Positions 34,427 through 43,883 of a stretch of 64,000 nt of DNA are shown here, in pieces. The position numbers and the translations under genes are program-made. The notes beneath the pieces were generated by a model. That model was not told where the DNA came from. It saw only the letters and a list, made by a program, of their open reading frames with translations, and did no database searches. Source of the DNA: Tessaracoccus timonensis (GTDB lineage Bacteria; Actinomycetota; Actinomycetes; Propionibacteriales; Propionibacteriaceae). The stretch covers positions 1,550,001 to 1,614,000 of the forward strand of contig NZ_LT996886.1 of the NCBI RefSeq assembly GCF_900343145.1, given 5' to 3'. Every line of letters begins with the position of its first letter. The first letter of the stretch is position 1.

Positions 34427-36034
34427 TCATCCCTCGCAGCCGAATCCTTGCTGTTCGATGCCGGTGCCGCGGCAGTACGCGTGCCCGGTGAAGAGCCCGC
34501 CGGTGTTGAGCGTCATTTCGCTCACCGTGACGAGCTCGACGCCAGCCTCGGTGAGTTGGTGGATGATCTCCTCGGCGGCGGCCACCGTCGAGTTGTGAAT
34601 GTCGTGCATCAAGACGATCGGCTCGGTGAAGGTCTTCCCATCCTTGACCGCGACGCCGATCGTGCTCGCCGTATTCTTTGTCTTCCAATCCTCCGTATCC
34701 ACGCTCCACTGCACAATCGCCATGCCGTGCGAAGTGATGACCTCATCGACCATCTCGTTGTGGCTGCCGTACGGCGGACGGAATAGCAGCGGCTCGAACC
34801 CGGTGGCCTTTTTCAGTAGCTCGGAGTTGCCCGCTACCTCTTTCTCGACGCGCTCGCGCGACTTAGACGCCAGATTCGGGTGCGTCACGGTGTGGCTACC
34901 GATTTCGTGGCCGGCAACCGCGACGTCGAGCGTCGTGCCTGGATACTGCTCGATGCTGTTGCCCATCTGGAAGAACGTGGCAGCCGCCTTGGCGGCATGG
35001 AACGCAGCTAGCAGTTCAGGGGTTTTCGGACCAGGGCCGTCGTCGTAGGTCAACGCGACGCAGCGTTCGACGACGCCGTCGAAGCCGATGGCTGTCGTGG
35101 GGCGTACCGCGCCGCCTGGCGTCGGTTTGGGAAGCGTCTCGCCAGGCTCGGAGCCGTCCGACGGACGGTTGGGGGAACCCGTCGGGGCAGGGTGGTCTTC
35201 GCCGGGCTTGAAGTGCGTGATGGAGATCGAGGCCTCGCCCGAGAATTCCGACGGGGTGAGGCTGGCTGAGCGGGCGATGCGTCCGAAATCTGAGAGCCAC
35301 TGCGTAACGTCGACCGTAATTCTCGCGACGGTATCCGTCACCGCCCCGGAGCGGAACGCAAGCACCATCGCGCCATCGCCATTGAACGCCATCGCGGGGC
35401 CATTGCCGTACGGCGCCGACTTCTCGATGAGCGCGGCGTCGGCCTTTGCCGCGTCGAGCCCAGCGTCGCCTGCGGCCTCATGCACGGCCTTCGCGAACTC
35501 GCCCCACTTCGACGCCGAAATCAGCTCCGGCGAGGCGAACGACTGCTGCTTACGGGCGTCGTACCAAATCATGCACGGCGTGTTGCTCTGCTCGGAACCA
35601 AACGACGAGTGCAGCGCCAGGCCGATGGCATCCCGCGACGCCGCGAGGAGCGCGCCCTTGATCTCCACCTTCTCCTGCGAATCCCACGACGCCTGACGCA
35701 AGATGCGGTTGCGCACCACCTCGACGGCCTGCGTCAGGTTGCGTGCCGACGGGAACCGCGGCGTCACCACGTCCTTACCTTTCGCTTCCTTGCTCAGTGT
35801 TACCTCGACGATGCCCGGCACCAAGGCCGGCGGCACCGTCGTCCAATCTGTGCTCGCAGCTGTTGGCGAGGGCGACGGGGAACTGCCGGCGGCAGTGGGT
35901 TCGGGGCTGGGGGCCTTGCCGTCGACGTCTCCGGAACAGGCGGCGAGGCCGAGCACGGTCGCGGCGGACAGACCTTGGAGCGCGCCGCGGCGACTCACGG
36001 CATAACGGTGGGCGGGTGACAGCTGATTCCTCAC
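34427..36034 (-). CDS. Polysaccharide deacetylase (NodB/CE4), Tat-type lipoprotein
   Basis: About 535 residues from GTG 36034; the frame runs on to 36160, but that part overlaps the divergent promoter region. The signal is AVSRRGALQGLSAATVLGLAAC: twin arginines plus a lipobox, so probably a Tat-exported lipoprotein. A middle domain (about residues 60-290) of unknown fold, followed by a Pro/Gly linker, precedes the CE4 domain with motif 1 TYDDGPGPKTPE, motif 2 SHTVTHPN, motif 3 RPPYGSHN and motif 5 IVLMHDIH. CE4 enzymes remove N- or O-acetyl groups from peptidoglycan or other polymers outside the cell. Confidence 0.88.
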   Translation of the reverse strand: MRNQLSPAHRYAVSRRGALQGLSAATVLGLAACSGDVDGKAPSPEPTAAGSSPSPSPTAASTDWTTVPPALVPGIVEVTLSKEAKGKDVVTPRFPSARNLTQAVEVVRNRILRQASWDSQEKVEIKGALLAASRDAIGLALHSSFGSEQSNTPCMIWYDARKQQSFASPELISASKWGEFAKAVHEAAGDAGLDAAKADAALIEKSAPYGNGPAMAFNGDGAMVLAFRSGAVTDTVARITVDVTQWLSDFGRIARSASLTPSEFSGEASISITHFKPGEDHPAPTGSPNRPSDGSEPGETLPKPTPGGAVRPTTAIGFDGVVERCVALTYDDGPGPKTPELLAAFHAAKAAATFFQMGNSIEQYPGTTLDVAVAGHEIGSHTVTHPNLASKSRERVEKEVAGNSELLKKATGFEPLLFRPPYGSHNEMVDEVITSHGMAIVQWSVDTEDWKTKNTASTIGVAVKDGKTFTEPIVLMHDIHNSTVAAAEEIIHQLTEAGVELVTVSEMTLNTGGLFTGHAYCRGTGIEQQGFGCEG

Positions 36035-36189
36035 GAGCTTGAACGTAACCTTCGCCGTGGGCCAATCCCAAATCCACAAGGCGATTCTGAGAGGATTCTC
36101 ATCCAAAATTTCGGCTGCGCTCAGCATGGAGGGAAGAAGCGAGGAGGTGGTGGCAGCCACTCATGACGATTTCGCGGCACAATGACACC

Positions 36190-36795
36190 ATGACGGTTCC
36201 CTCTGGCATCATCACCTGTCTCCCCGACGCCGACCTCGACGACGTGGCGAGCGTCGTCGAAGTGCTCATCCAGGAGCACTTGAACACCTTCGCCGTGCCC
36301 CTGGGGCGCCTGGGCGAGCTGCGTTCCATCTTCGGTGCCCGAGCGAACTTCGGCGTGTGGGGCATCGACGGGATCAACGCGCTCAATCAGGCCATCGAGG
36401 CCGAAGCACAGTTCATACTCACCGACGGTGCCGACGAGGACATGGCGGCCACTGCCCGGGAGCACTCCACCACGTGGTTCGCCTGCGCGCTGACCCCGCT
36501 CGAGGTGCGTGCGGTGCTGGAACTCGGCGCCACCGGGGCGTTGCTGTGGCCGGCGGATATCGTCGGGCACTCCATGGCGAAACATCTGGCGCGTTTGGGG
36601 CTCACGCCGAGAGTTATTCCGATGGGTGGGGTTGGCGCGTTTGCTGCCGGGGAGTGGCTGGTGCACGGAGCACCGGCCGCGTGCGTCGACGAGACGCTCC
36701 TAGGTGATTCCCTGGGCGGCGGAGATCTCGGCATGCTGCGCGACAGGTGCGAGTCGTTTCGGAAGGCTGCACTGCGCGGGGTGCGCGAAGGCTGA
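36190..36795 (+). CDS. KDPG aldolase-fold protein lacking the Schiff-base lysine
   Basis: A 201-residue protein from ATG 36190. It follows the Eda (KDPG/KHG aldolase) pattern: a segment ending in FAVPLG where EVTLR is expected, AQFILTDG, a strand GALLWPAD (residues 116-123) in place of VKFFPA, and VIPMGGVG in place of PTGGI. The catalytic lysine is replaced by Leu118, and the glutamate of EVTLR seems to be Ala, so normal aldolase chemistry is unlikely. It may be a binding or regulatory protein. It is transcribed alone, divergent from the deacetylase. Confidence 0.7.
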   Translation: MTVPSGIITCLPDADLDDVASVVEVLIQEHLNTFAVPLGRLGELRSIFGARANFGVWGIDGINALNQAIEAEAQFILTDGADEDMAATAREHSTTWFACALTPLEVRAVLELGATGALLWPADIVGHSMAKHLARLGLTPRVIPMGGVGAFAAGEWLVHGAPAACVDETLLGDSLGGGDLGMLRDRCESFRKAALRGVREG

Positions 36796-36806
36796 TCGCT
36801 GTCGAA

Positions 36807-37901
36807 TCATTGCGTGGCGCGACGGGGCGCTGGCGATGGGGGCACGTCCTCATCGTCGGAAAAGAGCCCGTCCTCGCTGAGCAGCGCTGACTCAGGTTGC
36901 GCAGCGCCTGCCGCGCTGTCGCGGCGCACGCGGGAAGCCACCACGGCCGCGACCACCGCGGTCACACCTCCGACGGCAACCAGCCCGCCAGCAAACCATG
37001 CGAGCATGCGGCCCATGCCGCCGCCATCCGCGATTGCCGACGTGCCCTTCGTGTCGTCGCCTTCCGGAGCGGCCGGCGTTGCCGACGCCGTGTTGTCGGG
37101 GGACGGAGTCGCCGTCGGTGATGGTGGTTCGCTGGGCGTGGGGCTGGGCGTCGGTGATGCCTTGGCGATCTCCTTGTGTTGCACTTTGAGTACCACCGAC
37201 GTTTCTGCGGCCGGGACACCGCCCCCGCCCTCGAACTTGAGCGTGATCTGGTGGTCTCCCTTGGCGTCTACTGGAATCTCATAATGCGTAGTGAACGTGC
37301 CGTTAGCTGCAGTGACGACATACCCTTCCTCCACTTCGCCAGCAGGGGAGAACAGCAGGATGCCGGCGTCGGACACCGGGTCGCCTGCTGGGCTCATGAG
37401 CTTGCCGCTGATCGTCACGAACGACCCGTTCGAGGGTTCAGGCAAGTCAGCCTTCGCTGAGAGCTGGGTGGTTGGGGGGGAGGGGGCCGTCGACGGGGGC
37501 TCCTGCGCAGCGCCATCGACCGACGAGGCGGCGGGGGGCCGCCCGGTCTGCACTACGCTTCTGCCCGATGAGGACAATGTGAGCGTGGTGGATGCCGTCG
37601 CAGCTGGGTCTCGGCCGTGTCCAGAAAATCGCACGGTGAGGTCTTGACTGCCGCTCATTCCGGGCGGGACAGAGAATCTCATGTCGAAGAGGCCCCGCTT
37701 GGTCGGGCGGGCTGTGGCCACAGTTTGTCCGCCAAGCGACACTGAGACCGAGCCCTTATCGATGGCGTACCCCTCATCGTCGATGAGCGCGCCGTAGACG
37801 TTGACCGTCTGACCGTCGAAGTGGACTCGGGCATCGATCTTCGTCTCGGCTGCATGCGCAGGCGTGCTGAGCAGGCTCAGGCACGCCACGACGAGCGCCA
37901 T
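36807..37901 (-). CDS. Secreted Ig-like repeat protein with C-terminal membrane anchor
   Basis: A 364-residue protein from ATG 37901. A signal peptide (MALVVACLSLLSTPAHA) is followed by two Ig-like/transthyretin-like domains (about 20-105 and 140-235, each with the GxLxxxxGxPVSDAGI or ALIDDEGYAIDKGSV pattern), a Thr/Pro/Ser linker, one membrane helix (GRMLAWFAGGLVAVGGVTAVVAAVV) and an acidic-proline cytoplasmic tail. Such domains often support surface adhesion or assembly; no specific role can be assigned. The only good ribosome-binding site (AAGGAG, 37945-37950) lies 13 codons further upstream next to an in-frame ACG/ATT. Confidence 0.75.
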   Translation of the reverse strand: MALVVACLSLLSTPAHAAETKIDARVHFDGQTVNVYGALIDDEGYAIDKGSVSVSLGGQTVATARPTKRGLFDMRFSVPPGMSGSQDLTVRFSGHGRDPAATASTTLTLSSSGRSVVQTGRPPAASSVDGAAQEPPSTAPSPPTTQLSAKADLPEPSNGSFVTISGKLMSPAGDPVSDAGILLFSPAGEVEEGYVVTAANGTFTTHYEIPVDAKGDHQITLKFEGGGGVPAAETSVVLKVQHKEIAKASPTPSPTPSEPPSPTATPSPDNTASATPAAPEGDDTKGTSAIADGGGMGRMLAWFAGGLVAVGGVTAVVAAVVASRVRRDSAAGAAQPESALLSEDGLFSDDEDVPPSPAPRRATQ

Positions 37902-38066
37902 GAGCCAGACGGCTGCACGACTGCGGGATCGAAGAATCGTGCGTCTCCTTCCGTGTGGGTGGCCGGAGCCAACTAGAAAACCTAACTAACGATAGCGGGG
38001 GATGTCGAGGTTGCAATGTCCGCACCAATCCTGAAGAATAGCTGAGAGATTCTTAAGTTAGGAGTG

Positions 38067-39149
38067 ATGTTGGAGGAACACCGTCCAACGGTCGAGTACG
38101 CCGACGCGTCCGAGCGCCAGCGCGAGCCCAAACGCGGGTCGCGCGTGGCGAAGGCGTCGTGGGCTGTTGCGGCCGTGGTCGTCGCCGGGCTCCTCGTCGG
38201 ATCGCTCGCGTTTCAGTCTGCTGTGCAGGGCGCCTCCGACACCACCGACCCCACCGCCATTCCCATCCCCATCTCCAGCGCGGAGCGCACCTCCGGCGCC
38301 GACCGAGGCACCCAGCGCCGCCCCCTCACCGCTCGCGTGACACCAACCCCCACGCCGAGTGCGTCCCCGTCGAGCGCTACCCCCAGCGACGAGGCCTCGT
38401 CGCCCAGCGTGTCGACGGCAACCAGCCCGAGCGAAACTGCGTCGCCGGCAGCTTCGGCCAGCGATCCTGAGCCGAAGGCGGCGCCATCGTCGTCGGAGGT
38501 GACGCCATCGGCCACCCGTTCGACCCCGGCCGTTCCCAGCCTCGGTGAGGTCGTCGGCAAGCAGTGGACCACCGCGACGGTCAACGTTCGCCGCGGCCCT
38601 GGCGTCGACTTCACAACGCTGGTCGCCCTCGCCCCCGGCAGGCAGGTGCAGGTGACGAACGTTGTCGTCGACGGTCGGTGGCAGCAGGTGCTCGTCGACG
38701 GAAGGCCCGGATTCATCTCGAACAAATACCTCGGCGAGAAGGCCGAGGTGCCCACGCAATCCGCCTCGCCCAAGCGTGAGAGAGGTATTGCTCAGGAGCC
38801 GTGCAAGGCCACGGTGCGTGGGGAGAAGGGCCTCACGGAGCGCGCCGTCGATGTGCTTCGAGCCGTGTGCAACGAGTTCCCCAATGTGACGAGCTTCGGC
38901 GGATGGCGCAATGACGCTGACTCCTACCACAGTCAGGGACGCGCCATCGACGCGATGATCTCCGGCGAAGCAGGTTGGGAGGTGGCCAACTGGGCGCGAA
39001 AGAATGCGTCCAAGCTCGGCATCACCGAAGTGATCTACGCGCAGAAAATCTGGACCTCCCAGCGCGCGTCTGATGGCTGGCGCTTGATGTCCGACCGTGG
39101 CAGCGACACCGCCAACCACTACGACCACGTGCACATCACCGTCCGCTGA
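38067..39149 (+). CDS. SH3b-domain exported protein with peptidase-like C-terminal domain
   Basis: About 360 residues from ATG 38067. A membrane anchor (about 32-52) precedes a long Ser/Thr/Pro linker, an SH3b domain (about 165-220: TATVNVRRGPGVDFTTLVAL, RPGFISNKYL) and a C-terminal domain (240-360) with HSQGRAIDAM and NHYDHVHITV, the His/Asp signatures of M15/VanY-like cell-wall peptidases. It probably binds and trims peptidoglycan, but the C-terminal family includes members with unproven activity. Divergent from the Ig-like gene. Confidence 0.8.
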   Translation: MLEEHRPTVEYADASERQREPKRGSRVAKASWAVAAVVVAGLLVGSLAFQSAVQGASDTTDPTAIPIPISSAERTSGADRGTQRRPLTARVTPTPTPSASPSSATPSDEASSPSVSTATSPSETASPAASASDPEPKAAPSSSEVTPSATRSTPAVPSLGEVVGKQWTTATVNVRRGPGVDFTTLVALAPGRQVQVTNVVVDGRWQQVLVDGRPGFISNKYLGEKAEVPTQSASPKRERGIAQEPCKATVRGEKGLTERAVDVLRAVCNEFPNVTSFGGWRNDADSYHSQGRAIDAMISGEAGWEVANWARKNASKLGITEVIYAQKIWTSQRASDGWRLMSDRGSDTANHYDHVHITVR

Positions 39150-39215
39150 ATCTGATTGACGTGCTTGTCGGCGCCGCCGGCCCGCTTGGCGCGTGGAGGC
39201 AATAGGCTGGGTGGT

Positions 39216-40889
39216 ATGAACAAGCCCATTGATGCCACCACCACGCCCGCATGGGCCAAGCTCACCGAACTCAAGCAGCAGTTCGCGCCCGACCTGCGCG
39301 GCTGGTTTGCCGCCGACCCGAACCGTGCGAATACCTACACCTTCGACGTGGCCGACCTCCACGTCGACCTATCGAAGAACTTCCTCACCGACGACGTGCT
39401 CACCGCGCTCCTCGACCTCGCGGAGCAGGTCGACGTCCCCGGGCGTCGCGATGCCATGTTCGACGGTGAACGCATCAACGTCACCGAAAATCGCTCCGTG
39501 CTGCACACCGCGCTCCGGCTGCCCGCCGACAAGCAGCTCGAGGTAGATGGGCAGGACGTCGTCGCAGATGTGCACGATGTGCTGCGCCGCATGGGGGAGT
39601 TCTCCGACGAGGTCCGCTCCGGCGCGTGGGTGGGGGTCACCGGGAAGCGCATCGAGACCGTCGTGAATATCGGCATCGGCGGCTCCGACCTCGGGCCGGT
39701 GATGGTCTACGAGGCGCTGCTGCCGTACAAGCAAGATGGGCTGACGTGCCGGTTCGTCTCCAACATCGACCCGTCCGACGTGTACGAGAAGACGGCTGAC
39801 CTCGACCCGGAGACCACGCTGTTCATCGTCGCGTCCAAGACGTTCACGACGCTGGAGACCCTCACCAACGCACGCCTGGCGAAGGCATGGCTACTCGACA
39901 CGCTCGCCAAGCAGGGAGCCATCGACGACAGCGACGAGCAGCGTCGCGAGGCAATCGCGAAGCACTTCGTAGCGGTGTCGACGGCACTCGACAAGGTGGC
40001 TGACTTCGGCATCGACCCGGCCAACGCATTCGGCTTCTGGGACTGGGTGGGCGGCCGTTATTCCGTCGACTCCGCCGTCGGGCTGTCGGTGATGATCGCG
40101 ATCGGCCGCGAGGAATTCCAGAACTTCCTGGGCGGGTTCCATGCCGTCGACGAGCACTTCCGCACCGTGGAACCAGCCCGCAACGTGCCGCTGCTTATGG
40201 GCTTGCTGAACATTTGGTACGTCAACTTCTTCGACGCCCACTCGCACGCGGTGCTGCCGTACGCGCAGTACCTCCACCGCTTCGCTGCCTATCTGCAGCA
40301 GCTCACGATGGAGTCGAACGGCAAGTCGGTGCGGTGGGACGGCACGCCCGTGACGTCGTCGACGGGCGAAATCTTCTGGGGCGAGCCCGGCACGAACGGC
40401 CAGCATGCTTTCTACCAGCTCATTCACCAGGGCACCCGGCTCATCCCGGCTGACTTCATCGCCGTCGCCAACCCCGCCCGCCCGCTGCGCGATGGCGAGA
40501 CCGACGTGCACGGGCTGTTCCTGGCGAACTTCTTCGCACAAACAGCGGCGCTCGCCTTCGGCAAGACGGAGGACGAGGTGCGCGCTGAGGGCACTGCGGA
40601 AGAGATCGTGCCCGCGCGCGTGTTCGCCGGCAACCGGCCCACGACGTCGATCCTCGCCCCGGCGCTGACCCCGTCGGTAGTGGGGCAGCTCATCGCGCTC
40701 TACGAACACATCACGTTCGTGCAGGGCGTGGTGTGGGGCATCGACTCGTTCGACCAGTGGGGTGTGGAGCTCGGCAAGAAGCTCGCACTCGAGATTGCCC
40801 CCGCGGTGAACGGCGACGAGGCGGCGCTCGCCAAGCAGGATGGGTCCACGCAGGCGCTGGTTTCCTGGTATCTCGCGAAGCGTGATTGA
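39216..40889 (+). CDS. pgi: Glucose-6-phosphate isomerase
   Basis: A 557-residue protein from ATG 39216, where Pgi homology begins. Signature segments are [39 protein letters not shown], the active-site [18 protein letters not shown] and the C-terminal [21 protein letters not shown]. It interconverts glucose-6-phosphate and fructose-6-phosphate in glycolysis. Its last codons overlap the start of the DUF218 gene. Confidence 0.98.
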   Translation: MNKPIDATTTPAWAKLTELKQQFAPDLRGWFAADPNRANTYTFDVADLHVDLSKNFLTDDVLTALLDLAEQVDVPGRRDAMFDGERINVTENRSVLHTALRLPADKQLEVDGQDVVADVHDVLRRMGEFSDEVRSGAWVGVTGKRIETVVNIGIGGSDLGPVMVYEALLPYKQDGLTCRFVSNIDPSDVYEKTADLDPETTLFIVASKTFTTLETLTNARLAKAWLLDTLAKQGAIDDSDEQRREAIAKHFVAVSTALDKVADFGIDPANAFGFWDWVGGRYSVDSAVGLSVMIAIGREEFQNFLGGFHAVDEHFRTVEPARNVPLLMGLLNIWYVNFFDAHSHAVLPYAQYLHRFAAYLQQLTMESNGKSVRWDGTPVTSSTGEIFWGEPGTNGQHAFYQLIHQGTRLIPADFIAVANPARPLRDGETDVHGLFLANFFAQTAALAFGKTEDEVRAEGTAEEIVPARVFAGNRPTTSILAPALTPSVVGQLIALYEHITFVQGVVWGIDSFDQWGVELGKKLALEIAPAVNGDEAALAKQDGSTQALVSWYLAKRD

Positions 40890-41499
40890 CAAGGTGCGCA
40901 AGGGCATCGGCTGGGCCCTAATCCTCGCGGCCCTGCCGGTGCTGGGCGCTCAGCTGCACACCATCGGTGCATCGTGGGGGAGGGCGTACGACGCGGCGGA
41001 CGTGCCGTCGCGACGCGACGTGCTCGTGCTGGGCGCCAAGGCGGATCGAGGTGGCCCGTCGGCGTTTCTCGCGGCAAGGCTCGACCTCGCCGTTGAGCTG
41101 TTCCGACGGGACATGGCGCGCCGCATCATTGTGAGCGGCGACGGCAGGGCCGAAGCGAACAATGAGCCACGCGTGATGCGTGAGTACCTGGAGCGGCGAG
41201 GGGTGCCGTCGGAGATCATTGTTGAAGATCCGAAGGGTTTCGATACCTACGATTCCTGTTTGCGTGCGCGCGACACCTACAGTTCGGATGCAGTTGCCGT
41301 AGTTACGCAGGATTTCCACGTCCGACGAGCGGTGACGATCTGCCGCGCGCTGGGTGTGGATGCGTGGGGTGTGGAAGATAGGTCTGTGGCTCGGCGCTGG
41401 CCGCTGGTGTGGGGCAAGGCAGTGCTGCGCGAGAGCCTCGCCAACGTCAAGATGGAACTCGACCTTCTCTCGGGCCGTCCCCCCGCCGCCGGCCGCTGA
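40882..41499 (+). CDS. YdcF/SanA-like DUF218 membrane protein
   Basis: About 205 residues from GTG 40882, overlapping the pgi stop. One N-terminal membrane segment ([17 protein letters not shown]) precedes a DUF218 domain with [51 protein letters not shown] and [18 protein letters not shown]. SanA-type proteins of this family affect envelope integrity or vancomycin tolerance in other bacteria; the reaction is unknown. Confidence 0.85.
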   Translation: MIDKVRKGIGWALILAALPVLGAQLHTIGASWGRAYDAADVPSRRDVLVLGAKADRGGPSAFLAARLDLAVELFRRDMARRIIVSGDGRAEANNEPRVMREYLERRGVPSEIIVEDPKGFDTYDSCLRARDTYSSDAVAVVTQDFHVRRAVTICRALGVDAWGVEDRSVARRWPLVWGKAVLRESLANVKMELDLLSGRPPAAGR

Positions 41500-41512
41500 G
41501 AAGTCGGGCTTT

Positions 41513-41678
41513 GGTGGTTGAGCCGGCCCGGAGGGCCGAGGTGAGACCACTGCGGTGATGATTTCGATACGCGCCCTGCGGGCGCTACTCAATCATCGGG
41601 AGACACGCGGGCGCTACTCAATCATCGGGTGAGTGTCCCCGATGGTTGAGCCGGCCCGAAGGGCCGAGTCGAAACCAC
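41513..41678. repeat. Cluster of TTGAGTAGC/CGAAACCA palindromic repeats
   Basis: Four hairpin units built from TGGTTGAG...CGAAACCAC or TTTCGATACGCGCC...GGCGCTACTCAATCATCGGG. The last 122 bp (41557-41678) recur almost unchanged at 42359-42479 on the other side of the flavin reductase gene. Confidence 0.85.
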
Positions 41679-41757
41679 TCTTGCTCTAGTAGCTGTCTCT
41701 GGGGCAGGCATGCTACAGTGAAGTTGAAAAATCAACAAAAGAAAGTGTCTCACCCTC

Positions 41758-42285
41758 ATGGCTCTCAAACTCATCGTCACTAGCACCCGTGACTCTCGCG
41801 TCGGCGACGCGATTGCGCGGCGCATTGCACCCCTCATCGCGGAAGGTGCCGGCCGGGAAGTCGAAGTGCTCGATCTCGTCGACGTCAACCTCCCGCTCTC
41901 GAATGAACCCCAGATGCCGAGCCTCGGCAACTATCAGCATGCAACGACCAAGGCGTGGGCGGAGACCGTCGCCAGTGCGGATGGCTTCGTATTCCTGACC
42001 CCTGAGTACAACGGCTTCTTCACTGCGGCCGCGAAGAACGCCGTCGACACGGTGTATGCCGAATGGGGCGGCAAGCCGGCGGCTATCGTCGGGTACGGGT
42101 TTGGAGGAGCCAACAGGGCCGTGCCGTTGCTGGCGCAGCTGCTGACCAACGTCAACCTCGAGGTCGCTGAATCCTCCGTGCAGATGCCATTCGGTGACGC
42201 ACTGGGTGAGGACGGCCTCGACGTCGACGCGCTCGTAGCCCCACACGTCGATGCGCTGCGCGCTCTGGGAGCTCAGCTCGCGTAA
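41758..42285 (+). CDS. NADPH-dependent FMN reductase
   Basis: A 175-residue flavodoxin-fold protein. FMN-binding elements are TSTRDSRVGDAIARRI and FLTPEYNGFFTAAAKNAVD (the TPEYNG motif). It reduces FMN or quinone-like acceptors with NAD(P)H in the cytoplasm; relatives include chromate and azo reductases. The gene is isolated between two nearly identical direct copies of a 122-bp repeat cluster. Confidence 0.88.
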   Translation: MALKLIVTSTRDSRVGDAIARRIAPLIAEGAGREVEVLDLVDVNLPLSNEPQMPSLGNYQHATTKAWAETVASADGFVFLTPEYNGFFTAAAKNAVDTVYAEWGGKPAAIVGYGFGGANRAVPLLAQLLTNVNLEVAESSVQMPFGDALGEDGLDVDALVAPHVDALRALGAQLA

Positions 42286-42313
42286 CAACGCCGCGGGGCG
42301 CGGGCCTTCCACA

Positions 42314-42480
42314 GGTGGTTGAGTAGCCCGTGAAGCGGGCGTATTGAAACCACGTCCGGATGATTTCGATACGCGCCCTTCGGGCGCTACTCCATCATCG
42401 GGAGGGCGCACGGGCGCTACTCAATCATCGGGTGAGTGTCCCCGATGGTTGAGCCGGCCCGAAGGGCCGTGTCGAAACCA
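42314..42480. repeat. Second cluster of TTGAGTAGC/CGAAACCA repeats
   Basis: Contains a unit with a CCCGTGAAGCGGG stem, then a near copy (42359-42479) of the cluster upstream of the flavin reductase. The cluster directly abuts the ugd stop codon on the minus strand. Confidence 0.85.
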
Positions 42481-43818
42481 TCACCAGACGGAGACGCCAC
42501 GTCCCATGCCGTAGTAGTTCCAGCCGGCGTCGCTCCATTGCTTCGGGTTGAGCACGTTGCGCCCGTCGACGATGTTGGGGGAGCCCACCTTCTGCAGCAG
42601 CTCGGCGGGGTCGAGGCTGAGGAATTCCTTCCACGGGGTGAGCAGCATCACCACGTCGGCGCCACGCACGGCGTCGTCGACGGTGTCCGGCACGGTGAGA
42701 TCGGGTCGGCGTCGGCGCAGCTCGGGCCCCGCCGCGGGATCGTAGATCTGCAGCTCCGCACCGCGCGCCCACAATCGGGTGGCGATGTCGAGCGCGGGGG
42801 AGTCGCGAAGGTCGTCGGTTTCGGGCTTGAACGTGATGCCCAGCACCGCCACCTTCTTCCCGACGAGGCGGCTGCCCACCGCTTCCTCCGCCAGCTCAAC
42901 GGCGGCATCGCGACGCCGCAGGTTGATGCCGTCGACCTCCCGCAGGAACCCCAGTGCATCGCCCACGCCGAGCTCGCCGGCGCGCGCCATGAACGCGCGG
43001 ATGTCCTTCGGCAGACAGCCGCCGCCGAAGCCGATGCCTGCTTGCAGGAATTTCGCGCCGATGCGGTCGTCGTGGCCGATCGCCTCAGCCAGACGGGTGA
43101 CGTCGCCGCCGGTGGCGTCGCAGAGCTCGGCCATGGCGTTGATGAACGAGATCTTCGTCGCGAGGAACGAGTTGGCCGCCACCTTCACAAGCTCGGCGGT
43201 CGGGTAGTTCGCGACGATCAGCGGCGTGCCTGCGGCCAGCGGCTGGGCATAACACTCGTCGAGCATCGCCTTGGCCTGCCCACCCACGGCCTGATCCTCG
43301 GGGAGGCCGTAGACGATGCGATCCGGGGTGAGCGTGTCCTGCACCGCGTGCCCCTCCCGCAGGAATTCTGGGTTCCACGCCAGGATGATGTGCTTCCCGC
43401 TCGCGGCCAGGCGCTCGGACAGCTCCTGCGCCGTGCCCACTGGCACCGTCGACTTACCCGCGACGAGCACAGGCTCGTCGCCGCTGGGCTCAGCGTGGGT
43501 GAGGATGGTCTCGATGGCGGCGTCGACGTACCTCATGTCGGCCGCGATGTGGCCCTGCCGCTGCGGGGTACCCACACCGATGAAGTGGATCTGCGCGTCG
43601 GCGATCTGCGTTGGATCCGTGGTGAACCGAAGGTTCTTCCCGACGTGACGTTCCAGCAGCTCCGGCAACCCATCCTCGTGAAAAGGTGCGATGCCCTGCG
43701 ACAGTTTGGCGATCTTCGCCTCGTCCACGTCGAGCCCCACGACGTCGTGGCCCAACTCCGCCATGCAAGCCGCGTGTACCGCGCCGAGGTACCCGCAGCC
43801 GATCACTGATATGCGCAT
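42481..43818 (-). CDS. ugd: UDP-glucose 6-dehydrogenase
   Basis: A 445-residue protein from ATG 43818; upstream frame belongs to the argS side. N-terminal NAD-binding motif VIGCGYLGAVHA, catalytic Cys in GFGGGCLPKD (about residue 262), and WNPEFLREGHAVQD. It oxidises UDP-glucose to UDP-glucuronate for cell-wall or capsule polymers. The C-terminal UDP-binding domain ends with NVLNPKQWSDAGW. Transcribed alone, divergent from argS. Confidence 0.95.
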   Translation of the reverse strand: MRISVIGCGYLGAVHAACMAELGHDVVGLDVDEAKIAKLSQGIAPFHEDGLPELLERHVGKNLRFTTDPTQIADAQIHFIGVGTPQRQGHIAADMRYVDAAIETILTHAEPSGDEPVLVAGKSTVPVGTAQELSERLAASGKHIILAWNPEFLREGHAVQDTLTPDRIVYGLPEDQAVGGQAKAMLDECYAQPLAAGTPLIVANYPTAELVKVAANSFLATKISFINAMAELCDATGGDVTRLAEAIGHDDRIGAKFLQAGIGFGGGCLPKDIRAFMARAGELGVGDALGFLREVDGINLRRRDAAVELAEEAVGSRLVGKKVAVLGITFKPETDDLRDSPALDIATRLWARGAELQIYDPAAGPELRRRRPDLTVPDTVDDAVRGADVVMLLTPWKEFLSLDPAELLQKVGSPNIVDGRNVLNPKQWSDAGWNYYGMGRGVSVW

Positions 43819-43883
43819 ACCCTGCACTCTACCGGCGTGGGTGGCATTGGGCGTGGCGCCTTGTCGGTGCCAGAATAGCCGAC

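Noticed and set aside
37981-38062. CCTAACT...AGTTAGG inverted repeat between the Ig-like and SH3b genes
   Set aside because: Seven-base arms 68 bp apart are easily found by chance; no supporting second copy.
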